Below are positions 13,501 to 25,600 of a stretch of DNA of 64,000 bases, one piece after another (position 1 is the stretch's first letter; each line of letters starts with the position of its first letter). The notes beneath the pieces were generated by a model, which saw only the letters and a list, made by a program, of their open reading frames with translations, ran no database searches and had not been told where the DNA came from. The translations under genes and the position numbers were made by a program. Source of the DNA: Tubiluchus corallicola (taxonomy: Eukaryota; Priapulida; Priapulimorpha; Priapulimorphida; Tubiluchidae); contig JAQGDQ010000164.1 of assembly GCA_030141605.1 (NCBI GenBank), forward strand, positions 10,001-74,000. The letters are read 5' to 3'.

Positions 13501-14084
13501 CTTGTTGCAAATATGTCATTGTAACAGTAATGTTGGCTATGTATAAATAATATCACGTACGCGTATATAAAAGACTCTGTAAACAAATTATACTAATATT
13601 TGTATGTGTGCTGTTGTTTACTTAACAACCCTATCAGTAAAAAGTAAATCTGCTTTACAATTTTTTTTCGTGTTCGTAAAATGCTGCTCTAACTTTTGAA
13701 AAAGCTGTGATTAAGATTAATAGCTGTTCTTCCTGTTTCACTTCCGGTAATTCAAAGTCACTGTGAATTTGACTGTACAAAAGCGAGAAACTGGGGCGCC
13801 TGATTGATGATCCCAGCAGGAATAAAAGTAATTATGACGGCGTATTAGGACACCCAACGATTAACGCAGATAGATTGTGAATTCGTCCTCCTAGAGCATC
13901 AAAGACGTTTCTAGTCGTCATTAATATTCGACAGAAAATCAATTGATCGTCTTCATTAGCATTTGACTCTAGTCTGCAAGTCACAGACATAAAAATAGGA
14001 TTTAGATCTGCCTTAAACTCTACAGCCTGTTCGATCAAATTAATGCGATATTGGATTTTCAATCCAAAGATTTCTGATTTTCAA
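10566..14084. other. Intergenic DNA, no confident gene
   Basis: Open frames at 10550-10864 (+), 12568-12765 (+) and 12940-13173 (+) lack recognisable domains. One minus-strand frame at 13832-14062 reads more like protein than its neighbours and is listed separately. No RNA gene or array is visible. Confidence 0.4.
13832..14062 (-). other. Unassigned minus-strand open frame (76 codons)
   Basis: The translation has balanced composition with a VFDALGGRIHNLSALIVGCP segment, unlike the biased frames around it. It may be a remnant of a mobile-element protein or an exon. I see no convincing acceptor and donor pair and do not recognise a family. Confidence 0.2.
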
Positions 14085-14295
14085 CTATCAGTGCTGTTTT
14101 AACTGTCTGTGGTGATTCAAGTATCAGTGCTGTTTTAACTGTCTGTGGTGATTCAAGTATCAGTGCTGTTTTAACTGTCTGTGGTAATTCAAGCATTGGT
14201 GATGTTACAATTATTTGTAGTGTTTCAAGCAACAGTGCTATTTCAACTACCTATAGTGTTTCAGGTGTCTGTGCTGTTTCAACTGTCTGTGATAA
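14085..14295. repeat. Degenerate 36-bp minisatellite
   Basis: About six copies of a 36-bp unit beginning ATCAGTGCTGTTTTAACTG. The first two units (14086 and 14122) are nearly identical and later copies decay progressively to the right. Confidence 0.85.
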
Positions 14296-16986
14296 TTTTA
14301 CCCTTTTTTCGTACTCCATTACTAGCAGAAAAACGCAGAAAGTATCACATTCAAGTGAAGCATTTAGATGGGAATACAAAGCTATAAAATCGTATTATAT
14401 CTTTGAGTTTATTATATTAGATACAGAATGTACTGAATCCAATAAGCTTTGCAATGAATCACGTGATAGCTATTAATTTACACATAAATCCTAATAATTG
14501 TAATAGAATCAGAAGTTCCACTATAATAAAAATTGCTGAATTTGCTACGTAGAGTAACCTGATAACGTACAAGACACAAAGGCAAAACGTTATTGATGGA
14601 ACTGTACCACTGTGAAGGAAAATAAAGCAAATTGCATGTACAGAACCTCAAACCTGACATAGTAAAGCATGTAACAATATCAGTTCAGTTTCTGCACTTA
14701 ATCACTGGTTGGTCACGTGACTGCTGTAGGGAGTATTTGTCCAAATTATATGGCTTCATTGAGTGCAAGTCAACAAGTAGCGTATTTGTTTAATTACTAA
14801 GCATAGCCATTAGAGCTCGGTTTACCGCAACTCAAACACACCTGTCTCAGCTTAGAGCTTCTATCCCCAGTGAGCAGAGCATCATAGAGTACGTTATACA
14901 GCTAATGTTAGAGAGAAACTATAATATCATTAAATTTTGTAAATCGTAACTTACACAATGTTTAAGTGCTGAAATCAGATGGAATGAATAAGGGAGAAAA
15001 AAAGAAAAGGAAAAAACAACGAAAAGAGACAACTACAAAAAATGTAGAATGGAAGAAAAGACTGCACAAGTGCGCAGACCGCTGCAGGTATCAGATCTCA
15101 TTTTAGAGAACTAGCTTTGATAACAAATGAGTTCCGGTCCCTCAAGGAGCATTTACATCTTCTAGAACCCCAATTTGCAAGGCGCAAAAGAGCACTAGTC
15201 TTCATATACGATGAAAAAAGGCAACAGAGAAACAGAAAAAAAGAGGAATAGAGAAAATGGAAAAGCAAAAATGAAAGACAGGAAAAAGAAAAAGAAAATA
15301 ACGAAAGAAATAGAGAGAAGAGAAATAGAAAGAGAGACAAAAGATGATTTAAATAGTTTATCGTGACTGGATGTCACGTGATTAAGTTTCTATTTGCAGC
15401 CATTTTCGCGGAAGGTGCTAATAACATTGAATGTAATTGACTTCATGCTGAGCAAAACAAATTTGCCGTGTTTAACTTGTTTAAAGTTTTCCGCCACAAA
15501 ATTCTCTAGAATCTCGAGAGACTCAACAATGAAGTTTAAAGCTTCAGATTTTATGTTTTAGGCGTCTGCTGATCACAAGAGGGCAATACCAGTGCATTTG
15601 CCGCTGCATATTATTAACAGAATCTGTTTTACGGGGCGCCTCATTTCTTTCCAGACAATCTATGGGAAAAATCTTTAGTAACTTACAAACTTCAAACTAA
15701 CAAGAAACGGTTAATGAAAAATTGCACAACTAAAAGCAGGGAAAAAACATGTACTTTCTAACTATTGCTTTTGTTTGTCTTCACGGGAAAGAAAAAAGAA
15801 AAAAGAATAATGTAAATCCTTGGTTTTATTTCAAAGTTCTGTGAAAGTGACTAGAGATTTTATACTTCTCTTTTTTCCTTCCGCGTTTATCTGTTGATTG
15901 TAAATGTTGTTCTATGTGATTGTATCCTTTTTAGTGTGATATGTTTATGCATTAATAATAATCCCTAAAAAATTAAAATTAGTACCTTTATGTGATCTTT
16001 TTCCTAATTTTTTTCCTGGTGATAAATTATAATTGTAGTTTGAAACATCTTTTTTCATTGTGAAGTTTTTCATTAAATCTCATTGTTCTTGTCATTAAAA
16101 ACAAAATTTGTGTTGCAATAAATGAGTCGAGAAGTTTTTGAACAAGAAACAACTAATAAGTAAGGAATAAAGTTAGTACAGTTGCTCCATTTCGATTGCG
16201 TGTTAACACGGCATCAAAAATTCATTATGAACCTAAAGCATGCTGCCTTCACTGAAAAAACTGTGAAGAATATAGCACTTGTTTTTCATTATAACGCGAA
16301 GCTTCTAACACTGCACGTACTTAAATTTCATATTTTTGACGTGCAATTAGTTATGGGCGGCAGCTTCCGAGGTTTCTTAATTCTGTTTTGTTCTCAAAAT
16401 GCTATCTGAAAATAACTCTAAATAAAATCATCGACCACATATTAGTAAATTAAACTCCAACATTAAGTATAAGTGTAACATTTTTGTCTTATAACAATTC
16501 ATCCGTTCATTCATTCGCTCGTTCGTTCGTTCGTTCATCCATCCATTTCACGATTAAAACTCCAACAGTAAATGTAAGTATACATTTGATCTTTTGATCT
16601 TTTAGTAACAATTTACTTTCGTTCGTTCATTAATTTAATAACATATTCATATATAATATATGGCAAGGTCTGTCATTATTATCTTAGTCAGTCAGTTTCG
16701 GTATAGTTTTCGCAATTTTATTAACGATGAAGTTTAATGGTTTTGCTAATTTTAGATACAACATAAATAATTTAATGAGCAATTGACCAGCCTACCCACT
16801 AACCATTTGCCATAGACAGAAGCATAAGCTGTTCCTTTCTTCTTAGCCAACTGAAAATTCTCTTGGCCGTGCAAGAAGCTTTCGGAATTTATTGAAAACA
16901 TTTGCAAATCAAACATCATATCGGCCGTGAATAGGAGCTTACAGGGCGCATCTAAAATACACGGTCAACTTATTAAAAATCTAAAA
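14296..16986. other. Intergenic DNA with purine-rich and TTCG-type simple repeats
   Basis: A purine-rich stretch (about 15190-15350, GAAA/GAGA) produces fake Ser/Phe/Leu frames on the minus strand. A (TTCG)n/(TTCA)n microsatellite lies at about 16500-16545. No gene was seen. Confidence 0.5.
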
Positions 16987-17205
16987 GAAATCTTTCAACC
17001 CCGAATCCTGCAATGTACTACGACCAATGAATGTGCCAAACCTTCTGATGTGCACTTTTAGCCGTGACGTGGAAACGTACATTTGCAAAGAACTGGGCTT
17101 CATTTCCACCAAACACCCTGGAGAAGATTCTCTAGACACATCATCCCACCTCGACGAGCAGCAACAAAAATCCAATGAGAAGACTGTTCTGACAAATGGT
17201 TTTTG
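16987..17205 (+). other. Unassigned protein-like open segment, possible terminal exon
   Basis: An acceptor-like AAAAG (ending about 16987) precedes an open run of about 70 codons ending in TGA at about 17203-17205. The translation is compositionally protein-like (a LLMCTFSRDVETYICKELGF core followed by an acidic, Gln-rich tail), and the GC content rises locally. Just downstream, 17256-17400 contains another open stretch with two CxxC pairs and a strong donor-like GTAAGTGC near 17345. I do not recognise a family. It may be a gene fragment, a decayed transposase piece, or chance. Confidence 0.3.
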
Positions 17206-17514
17206 AACTGCATGCATACCATTCACAGCTTGCCGTTAAGGAAAGAAACATTTAGGGCGAATACACTTGCATCTTATGTGACCGAACACGCAGAGTGGAC
17301 AGTTTTCTGCAGATGATCGAAGAGGTACGGTACGTCAGACAAAGTAAGTGCATGAACTGCGAGGCGTCCATCAACACGCGAAAACAGCTAAACACGCGGC
17401 GAGAGATCTGGGTCTGTTTACGCTACGCTTTCACTAAGCTTCTTTAGTACCTATGAAAAAACAAATTTTTTCTTCCTAGTAGTTATGAATATCGTCTTAC
17501 ATTAATTGGTTAAC

Positions 17515-17680
17515 CATTGGAACTTTAAGCCTCAGATTTTTGGGCCTTCGATTATTAGATGCAGGATTTTTCGGCCTCGGATTATCGGGCCCCAGATTTT
17601 TGAGCCACGTATTATTGGATCGAGGGTTTTTTTGGGACCCAGATTATTGTGTAGCAAGTTATTGAGTCCCGGTTATTGTC
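17515..17680. repeat. Degenerate 15-bp minisatellite
   Basis: About nine copies of a 15-bp unit alternating between CCTCAGATTTTTGGG-like and CCTCGGATTATCGGG-like versions. The five-codon period gives a fake PQIFG/PRIIG peptide. Confidence 0.75.
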
Positions 17681-19205
17681 GTATGACTACCCACGCTTCT
17701 TGCTTTTTGTCTTACTTTTGTTCTAATTGTTCAGTCTGTTGCTTTTTACTTTATATTTTCTTTGCTTTTGTTTAACTTTAAGCAACCCTGGTATACAAAT
17801 GATGCACATGTATAAGTGCGCTCTAGCAGGCCAGAAACTCTTGAACAAATTTTTAAATCTATTAAATACAACGTCTCAAAATAATTGACAGAGATAACAA
17901 GGTGGCAGTCATTCGGTTGAGTTCTGGTGCGCTGCGTGGATGCGTGGGCGCGCATGCGGGCAAAATTCTAACGTACAGATAATAATACCATAATAATAAT
18001 AATCTACCATAAGCACGTTCATCTATTTTATTTTAACTTATAGGCTCTTTAATTTTGAGGCGCAATTTTAAAAAATTAATTGTTATGCATAATATTAAAA
18101 CAAAAAAGCCGTACTGAGAAAACAATTTAAGTGCCGCTAAGCTTTGGATTTTCTAGCAGACTATACATAGATTTTATTGCTAGACTACATTTATTGCCGT
18201 AGTCTTAGCTTATTTCAAGAGGCAATTAAATTTCAAATTACAAGACACTGTTTGATGAGCGTAGTAAGATGACAATTTTGTCATTAAGACACTATAACTT
18301 GTTTTTAATTTGCTCTGGCTTTCATTGATTTCGCCTATAACAAGCATTAAGTTCTTAAATCCAACACCACCTTGTTTAGTTCATTGTGAAAGAACCTCTT
18401 TTAACTACTTGCTCCAACCAAGCTGCGTAAGATTGTTGCAGACTTTGATGAATAACATATTATATGTGTAATATATCTCACGGTTTAAAAGCAGCTGCAG
18501 ATTAAGCTTTTGTGCTGAGATTGATATGAACGTGACTTTCTCAATGCCATCGACTCTTATTGCACATGAACTGATCTACATTGAAGATTTAAGACGTTGC
18601 TTCAACAAGGATGTGGAAAATTTTCCGTTATAATTAAAACAGGGTAATGATAGCCGTATTCGCTATGCAGCAGCCAGTTTAAATCTTTCCCGTTTATTCG
18701 GGTTATTCGATCGACAACTTCATTAAGTTACAAGAATGTGAATTTTTAATTGCAAGAATAAATAAAACTGATAAATAATCCTATGATAAAAAGGTAAAAA
18801 TACAACGTTTCAATCATCAAATGTGGTTTATCTGGGCGTGAAAATAAAAAAGAACGTACCACAAAGACGTGCTAAATACTCGTCTAGAAGAAATCAAGGT
18901 CGCAGTAATGAAAACCGCAAAAAAACGATCGCGTTATCACTGAGTAAGGCCGCAGAACTAATGTGATTTCAGCAGGAGCCTTTGGGTTATATCTAGCGCA
19001 AAAGTGATATAGTTTTGCATATTTTAACAGACGTCCTTCTTAAAAGGTGTTTGTTATTTGTCAGGCTCAGAATGAAACACAACGGCCACTTGCATGGCCA
19101 TACCATGTCAAATCAGCCAAGACGATAATTACACGTTATATCACACTTGTACACTTGCTTTTAGATGACTTAATGCTGACTGTTGTGTAATATTGTGTTC
19201 AACTA
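17681..19205. other. Non-coding intergenic DNA
   Basis: Short biased frames only. A small (TAA)n patch lies near 17975-18005. Nothing else was seen. Confidence 0.45.
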
Positions 19206-19207
19206 AT

Positions 19208-19390
19208 TAAGGTGTTTGCAGCTTCAAATAGGCCAAGGCCTGCATTAACTTATTGGGGTGTTTGTAACTTCCCAATAGGCCCAGGCCTGCATTAACTGAT
19301 TGGGGTGTTTGTAACTTCCCAATAGGCCCAGGCCTGCATTAACTGATTGGGGTGTTTGCAGCTTCCCAATAGGCCCAGGCCTGCATTAAA
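19208..19390. repeat. 47-bp tandem repeat, four copies
   Basis: The GGTGTTTG landmark recurs at 19211, 19257, 19304 and 19351 (spacings 46, 47, 47). Each unit holds ATTGGGG and CCCAAT about 13 bp apart, able to form a small stem, and an AGGCC/GGCCT inverted pair. The first copy is the most diverged. Confidence 0.95.
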
Positions 19391-20425
19391 CCTGAAGAAA
19401 ATTCCTCACGACCATTACGATGTACAATTGTAAATTGAGATTGTTCAAATATTAATGGCCCCCACCTGTATTATTTTCTGAGAATCTAGTTTCTTTACCT
19501 GTGCTGGTGATGCACAAACCAGAATTTAATCAAACTAGCTACATCTAGCTTGTGCATTATTGTGGTAAATTTGAGATTAGTTCAGCAAATAAGGACCTTC
19601 AGTTACTTAAATTGACAAATCCAACATTAAATAGGCTAGCAATCTGCACACAGTTGACGGAGACAATGTACTTTAAAACATTCGTATGTCTTCCAACGAT
19701 CCTTGTTATGTTAAAATATTGCATGAGCGGTTCGCTTCACTTAGTTTAGCAAAACTGATGTCATTCCTGCATTAATCATGCTAAAACGTAACACAAGGTA
19801 GCGCACTCGACCTACATTAGCTAAAAGCTTTGTGCATAAACCAAACATTGGATCTTTGAACATCGCCTTTAATGGGGAATTCTAGTTTCATAATGCCTTT
19901 GAAGCTTTCCTTAGAAACGAATCAAAATTAGCCTTGCTTTGCAGCTGAATCCATAAATTGAACGTAGATTTTTCCTTTTTGTGATAAAGAACTATAAGAC
20001 TAAGTTGTAAATGGAGATACGCGGATGCATTCCGTGACATAACGTTATGTCCATGTTAATCCAACTATGTATCGTAATAATCCATCACACCTGTGGCTTA
20101 AGCGCTCAGAGTACATTGAACAGACTAGTAACAGCTGATGTTAATAAACCTAATGGCAAAGAACGTCTATGTCCCACGCGTAATAACTTACATTTGACTA
20201 TTTAAAAAACAATTTGCCAATGTGAGCTTTGACACCAGCCAAACGCTCAACCCAAAAACCTCATTAATTGTGAGCTATCATTAATAACAATCTTGATAAT
20301 AATCATCAGCATTATCATATGATTAAGAATATCATATTTAGTTAATTATTCACGGGAATTTCAGTCTCAAAATTAATCGAAATGTAAAAAATAAATCTGA
20401 ATCGCTCTAGTTCAAAGGAATCAAC
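19391..20425. other. Non-coding intergenic DNA
   Basis: No supported gene. The 65-codon frame at 19552-19749 lacks any domain or splice support. Confidence 0.45.
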
Positions 20426-20429
20426 TTTG

Positions 20430-20500
20430 GGCTGCCTCACTGGGGAATACAGCTTCGGACTTTTGAGTTCAAATCCAGGCTACGTTCCAACTTTTTCACA
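20430..20500 (+). mobile_element. tRNA-like SINE head
   Basis: GAGTTCAAATCC (20465-20476) matches a Pol III B box, and GCTGCCTCACTGGGG (about 20431-20445) resembles a degenerate A box about 30 bp upstream. The downstream sequence does not close a cloverleaf, so I read it as a tRNA-derived SINE remnant. Confidence 0.35.
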
Positions 20501-20559
20501 TTTCCTGTCTTTCAAATTTGGTATCAAAATTTAATTAATTGTGGGTTTGTAATATAATT

Positions 20560-22440
<1,881 letters not shown>

Positions 22441-22453
22441 AAGCATATTTCAG

Positions 22454-22607
22454 GTAAGTGCACTGAATGGATGGAGACAGTGGTGAAAATTCACATTTTG
22501 TTGTTAATTTTGTTTTTTTAGCTTTTCTTCAGTCGGTTGTTATGAAACTTAAGCTGTTTTTAAATCATCCTAGAGCAGCCATAAAATGAATGCATTACAT
22601 TTTACAG
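22454..22607 (+). other. Predicted 154-bp intron in the 5' UTR of the EGF-repeat gene
   Basis: A consensus donor CAG/GTAAGT (22451-22459) and an acceptor TTTTACAG (ending 22607) bracket 154 bp directly upstream of the start codon. If used, a non-coding first exon ends at 22453 and the second exon carries 61 nt of 5' UTR plus the whole coding region. Confidence 0.55.
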
Positions 22608-22668
22608 GGTTAACTGAAGAAAAACTTACACCTGTTTTGCCAGGCATCAAATCGAGGATTATAAATTA

Positions 22669-25600
22669 ATGGCGTTTTTACCAAGATACATGCTGCATTG
22701 CTTTTCAGTTTCTATTCATGTTATTTTTATTTTTTATCTGAGGCGACTAAAAGTTTCTGCAACTTTTGCTGGTGACACCATTTTTTCTGGAAATACAGTG
22801 AAGATTTATCCTCATTTGGACAGAAATGGACCTTCATTAGAAGTTACACGGCCGAACCTTTCAATCATATCAGATCCTGAATTTTATGACGATGTATGCT
22901 GTGACAAATCTCCAAGTCGCATAATCATTCCAAGACCTGGAAATCTCGACACGGTGTTATTCTTGCGTAAAGTTTATTTGCAATGGCCGCACGATTCTGT
23001 GGTAGTTGCTCGAGGAAATAAATCAACAGGTCCTCTATGGCACAGCTACATGAGGAAACCTGACGAAGCCAACATATATTTTGAGAATGATCCTCGCTGG
23101 GATACAGTGTTTGTGGATTTTGAGACGGATGGCGTCAAAACGAATCACACGGGTTTTGAGCTGGTTGTCTATCACCTCAACATTCCGAGGTGGTGCACAC
23201 CTGGATATTGTTTAAATGGAGGCACTTGTGATGACTTTTTCTACGACTTTGCCAGTTGTATGTGCGACGTAGGATATCAGGGTGTTAACTGCGAAGAAGT
23301 TGTCAACAACTGTTTCTCCAAGCCTTGTTTGAATTCTGGCACATGTCATAACGAAGCACTGTTCTACAATTGTTCTTGTCTGGAGGGTTATAGTGGCACA
23401 AACTGTGAGACTGACATTAACGAATGCAAACAAATCCCTTGTAAAAATGGTGCTACTTGCGTTGACAAAATTGCCAGCTATAGTTGTCTGTGTAAGCCTG
23501 GCTACTCAGGTATAAACTGCGAAATATTCAACGCGTGTTTTTCAAATCCTTGCCAAAATGGAGGTACGTGTATGAAAGAAAAGAATTCCTTTATTTGCTC
23601 TTGTCAGTACGGATATATTGGTGTCACATGTGATGCATACAACGATTGCGTATCAGATCCTTGCCAAAATGATGCGACTTGCGTGGATGGGGACGATCTC
23701 TATACCTGTGATTGTACCGTTGGATATGTAGGATTCAACTGTGAAACATTTAATGAGTGTTACTCAGATCCATGTTTGAATTCCGGTGACTGTATAGATG
23801 ACGTAGGATTCTACACTTGCAAATGTACAAATGGTTTTGAGGGACTTCATTGTGAAACCTTCAATGAATGTTATTCTTCTCCTTGTCTTCATAATGCCAC
23901 ATGTGAAGATGAGGATGAAGGCTACAACTGCAGTTGTACACATGAATACACAGGACCACAATGCAAAACCTACTTGACTTGTTCTTCTGACCCATGTCAA
24001 AATGGCGGCATTTGTGAAGAACACTTGATTGCTTACAACTGCAAGTGTCTTTTGGGGTATTCTGGTAACCAGTGCCAATATTATGACGAGTGCATATCCG
24101 ACCCATGCCTCAATGAGGGGAAATGCTTTGATGGTGAAAATTTTTACAACTGCACGTGCCCTAAAATCTACAGTGGTATTCGCTGTGAGGAGTTGCATGC
24201 CTGCTTATCTATTCCGTGTCAAAATGATGCTACATGTATCGAAAAAGAAGATGGATATAACTGTAATTGTAAATATGAATACACTGGACCACAGTGCACA
24301 ACTTACCTTACTTGCTCATCTGACCCGTGCCAAAATGGCGGCACTTGTGAAGAACATATTATAGCTTACAAATGCAAGTGTATTTTGGGGTATTCTGGAA
24401 ACCAGTGCCAATATTATGATGAGTGCATATCCAACCCCTGTCTAAATGAGGGGAAATGCTTTGATGGTGAAAATTTCTACAACTGCACGTGCCCTAAAAT
24501 CTACAGTGGAGTTCGCTGTGAAGAGTTACATGCCTGCCTATCTTTTCCATGTCAGAATAGTGCTACATGTATTGACGAAGAAACCAAGTACATGTGCAGT
24601 TGTACACACAACTACACAGGACCACAGTGCACTACTTACCTTACTTGCTCATCTGATCCGTGTCAAAATGGTGGTACATGTGAAGATCATCTGATAGCTT
24701 ATCACTGCAAATGTGTTTTGGGATATTTTGGAAATGAGTGCCAATATTATAACGAGTGCATCTCTGATCCATGCCTAAATGATGGGAGTTGTGTTGATGA
24801 GGAAAATTCGTACAAATGCTCATGCCGTAAAACCTATACTGGGCTTCGATGTGAAGAGTTACATGCCTGTTTATCTTCACCTTGTCAGCACGGTGGAAAA
24901 TGTATTGAAAATAGTAATGGCTATAAATGCATATGCAATAAAGAATACACTGGCCTGCAATGCGAATCTTACAATGATTGCTACATGGTTATTTGCATGA
25001 ATAACGGTACCTGTATTGATGGTAACAAATCATACAAGTGTGACTGTGTCCATGGTTTTACGGGATATGATTGTGGAACATTTCTTGCATGTTCCTCTAA
25101 TCCATGCCTTAACCACGGAACCTGCAGAGAAATGGAATACTCTTCGTACCAATGTACGTGTGCTCACGGCTTTACAGGACGTTCTTGCGAACATGTTTAT
25201 GAGTGTGCATCAAATCCTTGTTTAAACTCGGCCACGTGTATTGATGGTGACGGCTTTTGGGCCTGTGAGTGTGTGCGTGGGTACTCTGGTAGATACTGCC
25301 AAAATTATAATGAATGTATATCTAATCCATGCCTAAATAACGCAACATGCATAGATGGCACAGAGCTGTTTACTTGCACCTGTGCTACTAACTATACAGG
25401 TGAAAGATGTGAATCTGTTACCATGTGCTCGTCAAATCCATGTCAGCACAATGGAACATGCATAGAGGGTACCGATTTTTATAAATGTACCTGTCTACCT
25501 GCTTATACAGGTGAACACTGTGAGAAATTCATTCCATGTGCTGCTACTCCATGCCAGAATGGTGCTACATGCATCAACAATCCAGATTCATATAATTGTG

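Noticed and set aside
15098-15377. Ser/Phe/Leu-rich minus-strand frames
   Set aside because: Translation of a purine-rich (GAAA)n stretch.
23764-24198. Minus-strand 144-codon frame and other frames inside 22669-27525
   Set aside because: Shadows of the EGF-repeat coding sequence; its periodic Cys/Asn codons keep other frames open.
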